A DNA stretch of 64,000 nucleotides from CBDAKK01 sp965196605 (GTDB taxonomy: Bacteria; Spirochaetota; Spirochaetia; WTKD01; G963693115): NCBI GenBank assembly GCA_965196605.1, contig CBDAKK010000001.1:310001-374000 (forward strand), read 5' to 3'. Positions 1 through 8,827 of the stretch are shown here, piece after piece; position 1 is the first letter of the stretch; each line of letters opens with the position of its first letter. The notes beneath the pieces were generated by a model that was not told the DNA's origin, searched no databases, and worked only from the letters and a program-made list of their open reading frames with translations. Made by a program: the position numbers and the translations under genes.

Positions 1-645
1 AAGGAATACCACGCCCATACGGTAATAATAGCGACAGGAGCAACTGCGCAACGCCTTGGCGTGAAAGGTGAAGAGACGTTTTGGGACAAAGGTATATCGG
101 CATGCGCAGTATGCGACGGTGCGTTACCGCTTTTTAGAGACAAGCCGCTGCTGGTTGTGGGTGGTGGAGACACCGCCTGCGAGGAAGCGCATTTTTTGAC
201 AAAGTTTGCAAGTAAGGTGTACATGGCCGTACGCCGTGATGTATTGCGCGCTTCAAAGCCAATGCAAAAACGCATACTTGAGCATCCTAAGATAGAGGTG
301 CTGTGGAAAACGCAGGTAGAAGAAGCGCGCGGAGAGAACCTCTTGCAATCGCTTGTACTCTTTGAAAGCGACAATCCATCAAATAAAAGGACGCTGTCTG
401 TTAGTGGTTTATTTTACGCCATAGGGCATGTTCCCAATACGGCATTTTTAAAAAATACGGGCATAACAATGAACGACGTTGGGTACATTATAACCAATGG
501 GGCTACGAGCATTACCTCCATTGAGGGAATTTTTGCCTGTGGTGATGTACAAGACGCCATATATCGACAAGCAATAACAGCGGCAGGAAGCGGATGTATG
601 GCAGCTCTCGATGCTGAGAAATATCTTGCAGCGCACGAAAATTAA
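1..645 (+). CDS. trxB: Thioredoxin reductase, 3' part (cut by window edge)
   Basis: FAD/NADPH-dependent disulfide oxidoreductase that reduces thioredoxin in the cytoplasm. The reading frame is open from base 1, so the N-terminal FAD-binding part lies outside the window. Visible landmarks are the redox-active CAVC pair (bases 103-114) followed by DG, the NADPH-binding glycine motif GGGDTACEEA, and the C-terminal FAD-contact segment GIFACGDVQD. These are in the order expected for the low-molecular-weight TrxR family. It is followed 25 bp downstream by an ankyrin lipoprotein on the same strand. Only the true start is unknown. Confidence 0.95.
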   Translation, partial: KEYHAHTVIIATGATAQRLGVKGEETFWDKGISACAVCDGALPLFRDKPLLVVGGGDTACEEAHFLTKFASKVYMAVRRDVLRASKPMQKRILEHPKIEVLWKTQVEEARGENLLQSLVLFESDNPSNKRTLSVSGLFYAIGHVPNTAFLKNTGITMNDVGYIITNGATSITSIEGIFACGDVQDAIYRQAITAAGSGCMAALDAEKYLAAHEN

Positions 646-670
646 AAAATACAAGGAATAAAGAAATATT

Positions 671-1246
671 ATGAAATATACAGGATTATTAGTTATTGTA
701 AGCTTACTCTTCGCCTCTTGCGCAAGTGTATATTATTACCGCGATGCAGGCATGGGTAAGACGGAGGGCGTGCGCGCATTTGTAGAGAAACACCCTAAGC
801 TTATAGACAAGCCCAACCATTTTGGGAGTACCACCTTGATTATAGCAGTACAAAAAAAGAAATATGAAACGGCTCAAGCATTGATAACTTTAGGCGCAAA
901 TGTAGACTACGAGCACAAGAATTCACAAACACCTCTGCGCATTGCAATTGGTAATGAGGACATAGAAATGGTGAAGTTGCTTATAGACGCAGGCGCCAAT
1001 GTGAACAAAGCAAACTCACATGGTTGGATGCCACTTATGTCAGCAGCAACAAGGGGATATCTGCCAATTGTAAAATTACTGGTGGCTTCGGGTGCTGACG
1101 TATACGCAAAGACAAAAAAAGAGTTTACGGCTTCTGCCTTGGCTTTACAAGAAAATCACACCAATGTGTATGAATATTTGTCATCTCTCATGGACAAGAA
1201 AGCCTCTGCCAACAAAGAAAATTTCCGAACAGCTACTGAGAATTAA
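671..1246 (+). CDS. Ankyrin-repeat lipoprotein
   Basis: 191 aa. The N-terminus is a lipoprotein signal: Lys near the start, a hydrophobic stretch, then the lipobox LFASC with the lipidated Cys at residue 17. The rest contains about three to four ankyrin repeats (residues about 50-160; repeated pattern of TPLRIAI / VKLLIDAGANVN / PLMSAATRG / VKLLVASGADV). Ankyrin repeats mediate protein-protein contact, so an envelope scaffold role is likely, but the partner is unknown. The gene lies between trxB (same strand) and a convergent DUF192 gene. The start has no strong Shine-Dalgarno sequence, but the signal peptide fixes it. Confidence 0.85.
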   Translation: MKYTGLLVIVSLLFASCASVYYYRDAGMGKTEGVRAFVEKHPKLIDKPNHFGSTTLIIAVQKKKYETAQALITLGANVDYEHKNSQTPLRIAIGNEDIEMVKLLIDAGANVNKANSHGWMPLMSAATRGYLPIVKLLVASGADVYAKTKKEFTASALALQENHTNVYEYLSSLMDKKASANKENFRTATEN

Positions 1247-1266
1247 AGTACAAAATTGCCTTTAAA

Positions 1267-1758
1267 CTACTCACGTGCCACTACAGGTGGTAGCGTAAGT
1301 TTGCTCCCTTCAACAAGCTGGTAATTAGCAAAAGCGCCCTTGTTCACCTCTAGGGCGTACTGACACGGCGCGTCCGATGAAACAGGCTCTACGGAGAGTG
1401 GCTGCATGTCTGCAATTTTTACAACAATACCTTGCTTATTGATAAAGGCAATTGATAAGGGAATGAGCGTGTCCTTCATCCAAAAGGCACGCACCGCTTC
1501 GTCACGGAAGACAAATAACATGCCCCTGTGCCTCTGTAGGCTTTTTCTATACATGAGTCCCAAAGCTCGCTCTGCGACATCTTTGGCTATTTCTACATGA
1601 AGCACATTACCAGAGGGCATGGTAATAGTTTTTTGTGGATTTGTTTGAGAGCTCGCTGATGATGTGCAGAACATAATGAAAACACAGGCGCTACATAATA
1701 GCCCATAATAGGCTTGGCACTTGAGGAGACTTTTCTTAAAAAAGAGATAAAAATTCAT
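1267..1758 (-). CDS. DUF192 family exported protein
   Basis: 163 aa. An N-terminal hydrophobic segment (residues about 18-36) indicates export or membrane anchoring. The remainder is a DUF192 domain: AERALGLMYRKSL, then GMLFVFRDE, FWMKDTLIPLSIAFI, and the terminal beta-strand region. The family is widespread and its biochemical role is not established. The last 23 bp of the upstream gene overlap the start of this one, so they are probably translationally coupled. It converges with the ankyrin lipoprotein gene across only about 20 bp. Confidence 0.85.
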   Translation of the reverse strand: MNFYLFFKKSLLKCQAYYGLLCSACVFIMFCTSSASSQTNPQKTITMPSGNVLHVEIAKDVAERALGLMYRKSLQRHRGMLFVFRDEAVRAFWMKDTLIPLSIAFINKQGIVVKIADMQPLSVEPVSSDAPCQYALEVNKGAFANYQLVEGSKLTLPPVVARE

Positions 1759-2398
1759 TTCGCTCCTCTATGCGTGTTTGAACTTTTTGCTGACCAATGG
1801 GCTCGGCATCTTGCGGTTCTGCTGCATCTGCAGTGTATACGTATTTTATCTGTAATGGCTTTTCAAGAAGTATCATTACATCCTCTTCCTGCCACTGGGC
1901 AAGGACTGGTGATATTTTTTGTGCGCGTCCATATTTTTTTTCGTGTGTGCTGTAAATGCTAAAATAGTCCACGACCTTGGTATCGAGATACAAGGTTATT
2001 ACTTGAAGTTGTAGTTTCGAATTAAATTGGAAGAGGGCTTTTTTTACAAAGCGCTTGCCAGTAACTTCAATAATTTGTTCCTTCGTAGCGGGCAAAAGCG
2101 TAAGATCGGGCTCATCGGGGCTAAAAAAGAGCGCATGATCACTGAGTTTTTCCAGCACGCTTTTGCGCGTGTCTTGTAGTGCTATTCCTGCAAAGGCTTT
2201 AGGGAGCACGACGCGCTCGCCTTGCGTATTATTCTGTTCATTATTGGCCGCCTTGGTTTCGGCAAGTTCTTGACCATAGGTTCTTGGTAGAGCAATGAAA
2301 TACAGCAATACCAAGGCCTGTGTAATAGAGCGCACAGCCTTTGACGCGCAGAGACATTCTTCAAAAAGAGAAGCCAACATATAAGAATAATATAACAT
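1736..2398 (-). CDS. Exported hypothetical protein
   Basis: 220 aa, family not recognised. A hydrophobic stretch at residues about 26-42 ending near ALPRTYGQ looks like a signal peptide, although the first 25 residues before it are unusually long and the true start may be an internal non-ATG codon. The mature part is charged and mixed alpha/beta. The gene overlaps both neighbours: 38 bp with the zinc-ribbon gene upstream and 23 bp with the DUF192 gene downstream. The three genes therefore look like one transcript read toward lower coordinates. Confidence 0.7.
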   Translation of the reverse strand: MLYYSYMLASLFEECLCASKAVRSITQALVLLYFIALPRTYGQELAETKAANNEQNNTQGERVVLPKAFAGIALQDTRKSVLEKLSDHALFFSPDEPDLTLLPATKEQIIEVTGKRFVKKALFQFNSKLQLQVITLYLDTKVVDYFSIYSTHEKKYGRAQKISPVLAQWQEEDVMILLEKPLQIKYVYTADAAEPQDAEPIGQQKVQTRIEERNEFLSLF

Positions 2399-2666
2399 TT
2401 ATTCCCAACATGAAAGCAAGAAAAATCCAAAACCATAGACATTTATTACGCGTAAGCGCCTCAGCAGAGCGCAAACCATTGCTTCCACTTTTATTGGTTA
2501 TAATATCCTGAGAACCACATTTTGGACACCCTCTTCTAAATTCGGAAGTTTCCCCACTGTAATCACATTTGGAACAACGTACAAAAGCAAAGACAGATCC
2601 ACAATGTGAACAACTTTTATCTTTTAAAGATATCAATGACCCACAATAATCACAAGCAAACTGCAT
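2361..2666 (-). CDS. Small zinc-ribbon membrane protein
   Basis: 101 aa. Three pairs of Cys-x2-Cys can be read (CDYC, CSHC, CSKC and CPKC), arranged as two tandem zinc-ribbon motifs at residues about 5-55, followed by a polar linker and one C-terminal transmembrane helix (residues about 80-100). The zinc ribbons would face the cytoplasm in a tail-anchored topology. The function is unknown. It is the first gene of the three-gene overlapping group with the exported hypothetical and DUF192 genes. Confidence 0.75.
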   Translation of the reverse strand: MQFACDYCGSLISLKDKSCSHCGSVFAFVRCSKCDYSGETSEFRRGCPKCGSQDIITNKSGSNGLRSAEALTRNKCLWFWIFLAFMLGINVILFLYVGFSF

Positions 2667-2735
2667 AACACCTCATTATATTCATTTGATAGACTGACAA
2701 TAAAACAATAGAAATGTTTTCAAGTTTATGCAACC

Positions 2736-4109
2736 TTATGATAGAAATTTTTTTGGGTTTATAAATTTATCTTTTTTAAAAACGGCAAAGTATAATACTG
2801 GCTTTTGAGCTAAGGGCATAATACCAACTTTTCCTAATACCTGACCTTTGGCTACAGATTGGCCTTGTTTTACCGCAATGTCTTGCTGACACCCATAAAC
2901 AAATATTTCACCCGCCTTCGATTGAATAACCAAGATATTACGGAAGGTACCATGAGAAGGCACAATGTATAATACTCTACCGCTTTCAACAGCCTTGACA
3001 AGGCTGTTCACATCACTCTCTATGAAAACACCAGAATGTGTTGTAAGTACGTATGATGTTCCCTTGACAGGAAACTGCTTTGAGACAACGCCAAAGGGCT
3101 TAGCTCTGTCGAGTAAGAGCGTGGTAGCATTGTTCGCTAATGCAGGTTGTTCAATGGTGCTTTTCGCAACAGGCTTTTGTGGCTTTTCTAGCGTTGCTGT
3201 AGTAGAAAAGGCAGGTTTAGGATTATTATTTACTACTTTTGAAGAGGCTTGTACCTTGGAAGTCTGCGCTGTGCTCATGGCAGAATCATGAGGAGAGGGA
3301 ATAACGATTTTATCATAAGAGTGCAAGCTGTCTTGTCGTAACGTGGCTGCAGTCGTACTGGACTTAGGAGCAATGCGCCGAGTATCTTTTTCAACACCTT
3401 CTGCGGTTGATACTATCAAAGTATGCCCAGGCTTGATAATATCTGTATTAGAAAGCTTATTTAAATTTTGCAAATACTGAATACTCGTCTTGTATTTTTC
3501 AGCAATAGCATAAAGCGTATCTCCTTTAGCAACAATATACGTTTCAGTTGCAGCACTAGCGTAAGCGTACGGTTTGTCTGCTGAATTTGTTTGTCTTGTA
3601 TGAGCTTGCGCAGAAGACCCCATGTCTTCAGAAAATGGGGGCTGGCTTTCTATGGTCAATACAGTACCCGGGCTAATTATACTGGCATTAGAAAGTCCAT
3701 TTAAATCTTCAAGCGTCTTAACGTCTGTGTTATACTGCTGCGCAATTGAATACAAAGTGTCGCCCTTAACTACCACATGTTGAACCGATTGCCTTACATT
3801 TTTTATGGGTACTTGCGGTTCTTCTGGTATGCGTATTTTCTTGCCAATGGGCAGATGATTGGGATCGCGTATACTGTTAGAATTAAGCAATATTTCAATC
3901 GGGATATTGTACTTCTGAGAGATTTGGTATATCGTTTCATTGCTCTCTAAGGTGTGTATTTCATCGGAATATGCAGTTGTAATAATCATTAAAAAGCTAA
4001 GGAGTACCATAAGACGTCCCTGAGAGAAGCGCATATTAAAAGAATAAAAATGCAAAAAATGAGAAACGCGAAAAGAGAACATCAATACAAGTTTCGGTAC
4101 ATTCTGCAC
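2736..4109 (-). CDS. LysM-repeat protein with degenerate LytM (M23-like) domain
   Basis: 457 aa from a GTG start preceded by AGG. An internal ATG at 4034 (residue 26) gives a cleaner signal peptide (hydrophobic residues about 34-47, cleavage near TAYSD), so the true start is uncertain. Three LysM peptidoglycan-binding modules follow (residues about 50-95, 110-155 and 190-235), then a low-complexity Ser/Thr/Ala linker and a C-terminal LytM fold (residues about 350-457, ending NPKKFL). The usual zinc ligands are not visible: the HxGxD region reads HSGVFIES and the LHFE region reads LYFAVF. It therefore resembles the non-catalytic activators of the NlpD/EnvC type more than an active endopeptidase. 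Probable role: periplasmic murein remodelling or division. Confidence 0.85.
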   Translation of the reverse strand: MQNVPKLVLMFSFRVSHFLHFYSFNMRFSQGRLMVLLSFLMIITTAYSDEIHTLESNETIYQISQKYNIPIEILLNSNSIRDPNHLPIGKKIRIPEEPQVPIKNVRQSVQHVVVKGDTLYSIAQQYNTDVKTLEDLNGLSNASIISPGTVLTIESQPPFSEDMGSSAQAHTRQTNSADKPYAYASAATETYIVAKGDTLYAIAEKYKTSIQYLQNLNKLSNTDIIKPGHTLIVSTAEGVEKDTRRIAPKSSTTAATLRQDSLHSYDKIVIPSPHDSAMSTAQTSKVQASSKVVNNNPKPAFSTTATLEKPQKPVAKSTIEQPALANNATTLLLDRAKPFGVVSKQFPVKGTSYVLTTHSGVFIESDVNSLVKAVESGRVLYIVPSHGTFRNILVIQSKAGEIFVYGCQQDIAVKQGQSVAKGQVLGKVGIMPLAQKPVLYFAVFKKDKFINPKKFLS

Positions 4110-4141
4110 CTACCTAAAGGCTTTTTGCAATATCTACGATG

Positions 4142-4549
4142 TCACAATGTGCTGACATGTTCTGAAGAGAAAATACACTGCGCATTAAACCACATTTTTT
4201 CTAGCTCATAAAAATTTCGAGTATCATCATTCATAAGGTGAATGACAATATCATATAAATCTATGAGCAACCACCCTTGTTCACTCTTTTGTGTTTTTGT
4301 TTTTACGGAGCATCGCTGTGCATAAGAATGTAGGAACTTCTGAGAAAAAAACTGAGCAAGTCTGTCAACAACCCCACGCTTGTGTACTTCAGAGCGTACC
4401 GTAGCTATAATGCAAAAATCAACATAGTCGTATATTTCTCCAACGTAGTACGCCTGTACATTTTCACATGAAATATCGCTTAAATTCTGCGCAACCTCAC
4501 ATATAAGACTGCGTTGCATAGTTTCATTTTCTAACTCGCTCACCATCAA
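4142..4549 (-). CDS. rsfS: Ribosomal silencing factor RsfS
   Basis: 135 aa RsfS/Iojap-family protein. It binds ribosomal protein L14 of the 50S subunit and blocks subunit joining under starvation. Family features seen: YVDFCIIATVRSEVH near residue 45 and WLLIDLYDIVIHLMNDDTRNFYELEKMW near residues 92-120. Its start overlaps the end of the LCP-like gene by 26 bp, so it is the last gene of the rplU-to-rsfS series on this strand. The first Met-Met pair leaves the exact start open by one codon, and an internal Met at residue 11 is also possible. Confidence 0.92.
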   Translation of the reverse strand: MMVSELENETMQRSLICEVAQNLSDISCENVQAYYVGEIYDYVDFCIIATVRSEVHKRGVVDRLAQFFSQKFLHSYAQRCSVKTKTQKSEQGWLLIDLYDIVIHLMNDDTRNFYELEKMWFNAQCIFSSEHVSTL

Positions 4550-5708
4550 AGTCCTCTCCTAGTATAAGTGTGATACTAGCACCGGCAGAATCTACTGTGC
4601 TTATATCAGTAATAATAGTACGCACATCTATAACCTTTGCTGCTAAATCGACAGCAACCTTATTTCCCACTCTATCGATAATAGAAGTCTGCTTAATATC
4701 ATTACGTGAAGCATTCCCAATAGAAAGCACTTGAAAGCCTGCCGACTCGTATATCTCTTTAACCTTGCGTGCAAGCCCATTTATCACCGTACCATTGAGT
4801 ATGGTAATGCTAGCTTTATTTGAAGATATAGCTACATCACTTGTTTGAATCTGTTTTTTGAAAAAACTGACAATTTGAGCTATGCTTCCAACTTCAGAAT
4901 TAATAAATAAAATTGACCGCTCTACGTCATCTAAAACAACAGAACGTCTAATACCATTGATGCGCTGATAAAACAATTTGTCTACGACAGATGCGACTAA
5001 CACCTCATTAAAAGCAAGCATATTATCATATGAAAGAGAAGTATGTACCTTTGAAAAAAAACGCTTCATAATTTTTTTGTTAGAAAACAAGGAAGCGTTT
5101 TCCTGTAATCCACGAAGTAATGAACTCATGAGATCTTTGCGTTTTGAAGCTATAAGAAGCAGCTCGTCGTTTTTTGTTTCTATGCTTTGGAGGTAGGCTG
5201 CAACGTCCGGTCCATCAAAACGCACATTACCTATTTGTGCGGCGTTTTGGACATCGCTTGTCTCCTCTATAATAAACAGCCGTATGCCTCCAATCAAGTC
5301 TACAAAATCTGAAAGCATCTCATCATTCATAAATATATATTCAAGGGTTTCAACCTTAATCGCATCTGCTAACGCCTTTTGATATCGCTCATATCCATCA
5401 TCTCTGTAATAATCCGCAACAGGTATATACAGAGATCTTTTCGCATCATATATTCCAAGCTGTGCTGGAATTTCGAGTATTCCTATGGTGTTTTTTTCTG
5501 CATCCGCAATAAGCAAAAAGCTTACAATATGCACACCCGCATCATCGCGATATTCAAATGACCACAACAACAGCGCGCTTTCTTTTCTTGCAAGACTCGC
5601 ATTAAAAACATCAACGTGAGTAGTATTAGCAAAAAATACAATTGCGCCGATTACTATCACAACAATCAAAAAAAGCAGAGACCAGCCGAGTACTTTATTT
5701 TTCTTCAT
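4524..5708 (-). CDS. LytR-CpsA-Psr-like membrane protein with LytR_C domain
   Basis: 394 aa. One N-terminal transmembrane helix (residues about 7-28), an extracytoplasmic LCP-like domain (about 45-250), and a C-terminal LytR_C module (about 305-365, starting ITILNGTVINGLARKV). LCP enzymes normally transfer glycopolymers to murein or membrane anchors. The arginine clusters that bind the pyrophosphate are not evident here: the IPRD-type motif reads IPAQLG, and the R-x-R region reads QSIETKND. The enzymatic role is therefore doubtful. It lies between yqeK and rsfS. Confidence 0.75.
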   Translation of the reverse strand: MKKNKVLGWSLLFLIVVIVIGAIVFFANTTHVDVFNASLARKESALLLWSFEYRDDAGVHIVSFLLIADAEKNTIGILEIPAQLGIYDAKRSLYIPVADYYRDDGYERYQKALADAIKVETLEYIFMNDEMLSDFVDLIGGIRLFIIEETSDVQNAAQIGNVRFDGPDVAAYLQSIETKNDELLLIASKRKDLMSSLLRGLQENASLFSNKKIMKRFFSKVHTSLSYDNMLAFNEVLVASVVDKLFYQRINGIRRSVVLDDVERSILFINSEVGSIAQIVSFFKKQIQTSDVAISSNKASITILNGTVINGLARKVKEIYESAGFQVLSIGNASRNDIKQTSIIDRVGNKVAVDLAAKVIDVRTIITDISTVDSAGASITLILGEDFDGERVRK

Positions 5709-5747
5709 AACGATACAAACATTCCTAGATACTATTTCCTATTGTAA

Positions 5748-6347
5748 TCAATTATGCACAAGCGATTGTTTCATCGCATAGGTCACAGAATGCACCATGC
5801 CAAACACACGCTCCATATGCACAATAAGCAAGAAGAGCATTTCATCAATGCTTTTGCACCTTACCATGCTTTCTCTCGCTACATGCCCTTCAGCACTTGT
5901 CCACATACTACGCTGCTCATCAAGTGCATCACAAACATAGATAAGTTTTTGTAAACTATTCGCAGCTTCACAGCCCAAAGTATGAGTGGCTATAGCGGCA
6001 TAGACATGCTGCGACATGGGATAATACTGCTGCAAGATTACAGGTGCTACCTTGCCATGGAGGAGTATGGGCTTTTCCAATTCGTAAGCATTTACATGCA
6101 AAGCAGCCTTATGCGCACAATGCAAAAGTTGTGCATCCGAATATTCCCTACAAATATCATGTGAAATACCAGCAAGAAATGCGTCTTCAAAATTCACGTT
6201 ACACTTGTGAGCATGCTCAAGCGCAAGCCTTGTAACGCGCATACAATGAAAAACACGTCCAGATGAGAGAAAAGCATACATAAGCTGCACAAGCACGCTG
6301 TGTTTTTGCATAAAATATCTCATCAACTCATGTGGTTTGTTACACAT
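5748..6347 (-). CDS. yqeK: HD-domain hydrolase, YqeK family
   Basis: 199 aa. YqeK-type HD proteins hydrolyse symmetrical diadenosine tetraphosphate. Metal-binding landmarks are RVFHCMRVT (His near residue 34), GISHDICREYS (the HD pair near 68-69), HGKVAP and a later ATHTLG motif. It lies 6 bp downstream of nadD, the usual partner arrangement (nadD-yqeK-rsfS) in many bacteria, here with the LCP-like gene inserted before rsfS. Translation probably starts at the ATG just after the nadD stop codon. Confidence 0.88.
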   Translation of the reverse strand: MCNKPHELMRYFMQKHSVLVQLMYAFLSSGRVFHCMRVTRLALEHAHKCNVNFEDAFLAGISHDICREYSDAQLLHCAHKAALHVNAYELEKPILLHGKVAPVILQQYYPMSQHVYAAIATHTLGCEAANSLQKLIYVCDALDEQRSMWTSAEGHVARESMVRCKSIDEMLFLLIVHMERVFGMVHSVTYAMKQSLVHN

Positions 6348-6353
6348 GCTACA

Positions 6354-6968
6354 TTATACATGTGTCGCTTCTTCAGAATAAAGCGCGTGTTTGCGTATAT
6401 ACGCTGCAACTGATGGAGGCAAGGCATGTGCTAACACGCGTCTTTCTTGGTACGCTGCGCGTATATCGGTCGATGATATATCGATACGCGGGGCGTCATG
6501 CATGTATAAACACCTAAAAGAACCGCAGCGCGTAAGATGCGTATCGAGTTCACTCTTATGAACGCGCGGATAAATAAGAAGCGTCACCAACTCGGCAAGC
6601 CTTTCTGCATCCTTCCATTGAGGCATACTTTGCACAAGATCGCTCCCTATAATAAAGTACATTTTTTCACTTACATCATAAACCTTGCGAAGTCGCGTCA
6701 GCATATCAACGGTGTACGAAACACAGCGCGCGCGTATTTCCCCTTCATCAATAAAAACGCGACTCATACCAGCAAAGGCGCGCTGTACCATAGCAAGCCT
6801 GTGTTCTGCACTCGCAGTACATGCATTTTCAATTTTATGCGGGTTTTGATATGCGCATGAAACTATGACCCTACTCTCTTTAATGTACGAAAGCACGTAT
6901 TGCACCAAAGCCACATGTCCACAATGCACGGGGTCAAAACTACCCCCTAAAATAGCGTACAAACTCAT
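6354..6968 (-). CDS. nadD: Nicotinate-nucleotide adenylyltransferase
   Basis: 204 aa. Transfers AMP from ATP to nicotinate mononucleotide to form deamido-NAD in NAD synthesis. The nucleotidyltransferase signature GGSFDPVHCGHVALV is at residues 8-22, and the second phosphate-binding motif ISSTDIRAAYQ is near residue 165. The length is normal for the family. The start overlaps the obg stop by 4 bp, indicating coupled translation. Confidence 0.95.
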   Translation of the reverse strand: MSLYAILGGSFDPVHCGHVALVQYVLSYIKESRVIVSCAYQNPHKIENACTASAEHRLAMVQRAFAGMSRVFIDEGEIRARCVSYTVDMLTRLRKVYDVSEKMYFIIGSDLVQSMPQWKDAERLAELVTLLIYPRVHKSELDTHLTRCGSFRCLYMHDAPRIDISSTDIRAAYQERRVLAHALPPSVAAYIRKHALYSEEATHV

Positions 6969-8074
6969 GAACTAACTGCTTCAGTCTTAGCAAAAAGCAA
7001 TTCTTTCAAAAGATCGAGGCCTCGCGCCATATGCGCACTTACGCAAACGACACATTTCTCGTCAATGCTGGAAATAGCAGCAAATGCTTCGCTATTCTGT
7101 GTACGAAGCTTTGAAAGCCCCGCCATAAATGTTTCAACACACTTCTCAGGCATATCAAAATACGAATTGCTATCCATTTTGCTTATAACGACGCATTGTG
7201 GTTTTTCAGCAAGCGCAATTACTTCAGATGTAGCGCTGAGAACCTCTCCATACTTTACCAGCTCACGCCACACCGTAGCATATTGTAGTGCCATGTCTAT
7301 CTGCGCAGAGTCAGAGCCGTCAAGCACATACACAATAATGCTACTGCGCTTTATATGCTTGAGAAAATGCAGGCCAAGCCCACGCCCATCCGCCGCACCC
7401 TCGACTATGCCCGGTATGTCCGAGAGTACCAGTTCGCCATGGCGCATGACGAGCGTCCCCATGTTTGGAATAAGCGTTGTAAAGGGGTAATTGCCTATAC
7501 GCGGATTCGCGTTTGTAAGCACCTTGAGCAAGGTTGATTTGCCAACGTTGGGCATGCCTATGAAACTTGCATCGGCAGACAATTCCAGCTCGAGTATAAA
7601 ATCTCTTACAAGCCCCGCCTTACCCTTTTGGGCATACATAGGCGTCTGACGCACCGAACTCTTAAAGTGAACATTGCCACGCCCACCCATTCCACCGCGC
7701 AAGAGCACAACAGAATCGTCTGCAGCAAAAAGTTTTGCCACTATTCTCTTGTCAACAGCATCACGCACAACCGTGCCAATGGGTACTGACAACACCGCAT
7801 CTTCGCCATTTTTACCGTGCTTTTTTTGAGCCATGCCAGCATGGCCATTTTTTGCGGGGTACAAAGACTGATAGCGCAAGCGCCGTAAGGTTCTTTCATG
7901 CGGCGAGGCTTTGACAATGACGCTACCACCATTGCCACCATCACCACCATCCGGGCCGCCCTTGGGTATGTATTTTTCTCTACGAAAGCTTACGAGTCCT
8001 GCGCCACCATTGCCTGATTGCGCAGTAATGCATACAACATCAACAAAACTTTGCGCCCTAGGCTCATGTGACAT
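6965..8074 (-). CDS. obg: Ribosome-associated GTPase Obg/CgtA
   Basis: 369 aa. Essential GTPase of 50S assembly and stress control. The glycine-rich Obg fold occupies residues about 8-160 (GGDGGNGG, GGAGLVSFRRE, GGMGGRGNVHF), followed by the G domain with G1 GMPNVGKST (about 173-181), the G2 region FTTL, G3 DIPG and G4 ISKMD. The C-terminal tail after the G domain is short, so the variable OCT domain is absent, as in many Obg proteins. It follows rpmA by 27 bp and is followed by nadD. Confidence 0.96.
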   Translation of the reverse strand: MSHEPRAQSFVDVVCITAQSGNGGAGLVSFRREKYIPKGGPDGGDGGNGGSVIVKASPHERTLRRLRYQSLYPAKNGHAGMAQKKHGKNGEDAVLSVPIGTVVRDAVDKRIVAKLFAADDSVVLLRGGMGGRGNVHFKSSVRQTPMYAQKGKAGLVRDFILELELSADASFIGMPNVGKSTLLKVLTNANPRIGNYPFTTLIPNMGTLVMRHGELVLSDIPGIVEGAADGRGLGLHFLKHIKRSSIIVYVLDGSDSAQIDMALQYATVWRELVKYGEVLSATSEVIALAEKPQCVVISKMDSNSYFDMPEKCVETFMAGLSKLRTQNSEAFAAISSIDEKCVVCVSAHMARGLDLLKELLFAKTEAVSS

Positions 8075-8101
8075 CGATGTTTTGAATACAAGGTTATGAA
8101 A

Positions 8102-8362
8102 CTATGCAGCAACGGCGGGAAGAATAGAAACTATTTTTTTGTGCTGCTTATGCCCAAACTGAACCACCCCTTCGCGCTTTGCAAACAAGGTGTCATCCTT
8201 TCCACGTCCTACATTTTCTCCGGGGTGTATACGCGTACCTCGCTGTCTTACAAGTATTTCGCCACCACCTATGCGTTGACCTCCAAAGCGTTTCACGCCA
8301 AGTCGTTTCGACTGCGAATCGCGACCGTTTCTGGTACTACCACCACCTTTTTTATGTGCCAT
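8102..8362 (-). CDS. rpmA: 50S ribosomal protein L27
   Basis: 86 aa L27, located at the peptidyl-transferase centre. It begins MAHKKGGGST directly, so there is no N-terminal extension of the kind that needs Prp protease cleavage. In line with that, no Prp gene lies in the 27 bp between rplU and rpmA. Conserved GRDSQSKRLGVK and GENVGRGKDDTLFA segments are present. A strong AGGAG Shine-Dalgarno precedes the start. Confidence 0.98.
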   Translation of the reverse strand: MAHKKGGGSTRNGRDSQSKRLGVKRFGGQRIGGGEILVRQRGTRIHPGENVGRGKDDTLFAKREGVVQFGHKQHKKIVSILPAVAA

Positions 8363-8389
8363 ACTGTTCTCCTGTTACCTCAACAAGCC

Positions 8390-8713
8390 CTAAGGCGCTT
8401 TTACGCCATGAACTTCCTTGACTTTGAGTATTGTGAAATTCTCTCGAAATCCCCATGTTCGCCTATACTGCTTACGACGCTTGTAAACGCTTGCACGTTG
8501 TTTCTTCGTTCTATCGTGCGCAAAAACCGTTGCTGAGACGCGTGCCGAAGGCACATATGGCGAGCCCACAGAAACGACACCTTCCTTTTCAACAAAAAGC
8601 ACTGTATCGTACTCAAGTGTTTTTCCAAGCTCTTCTCTCAATCTTGGCACTCGTACAAGGGCATCGGGAGAGACTTTAAATTGTTTTCCTGCAATTTTTA
8701 CAATAGCAATCAT
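8390..8713 (-). CDS. rplU: 50S ribosomal protein L21
   Basis: 107 aa L21, which binds 23S rRNA with L20. It begins MIAIVKIAGKQFKV and carries the KKQRASVYKRRKQYRRTWGFRE RNA-binding tail region typical of L21. An AAGGA sequence 7 bp upstream sets the start. It is the first gene of the rplU-rpmA-obg-nadD-yqeK-LCP-rsfS series. A TTGACA (plus-strand 8795-8800, read on the minus strand) upstream is a candidate -35 box, but I see no good -10 at the right distance. Confidence 0.97.
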   Translation of the reverse strand: MIAIVKIAGKQFKVSPDALVRVPRLREELGKTLEYDTVLFVEKEGVVSVGSPYVPSARVSATVFAHDRTKKQRASVYKRRKQYRRTWGFRENFTILKVKEVHGVKAP

Positions 8714-8827
8714 GTGTTATTCCTTATGAATGTAATCCATCATGCATGAGACTGCATGACATGCTGTAAATATTTTCCTCAAAGACGCCTCATCTGTCAA
8801 TGCAAACAAGACATTTTCTTTGCCTTT

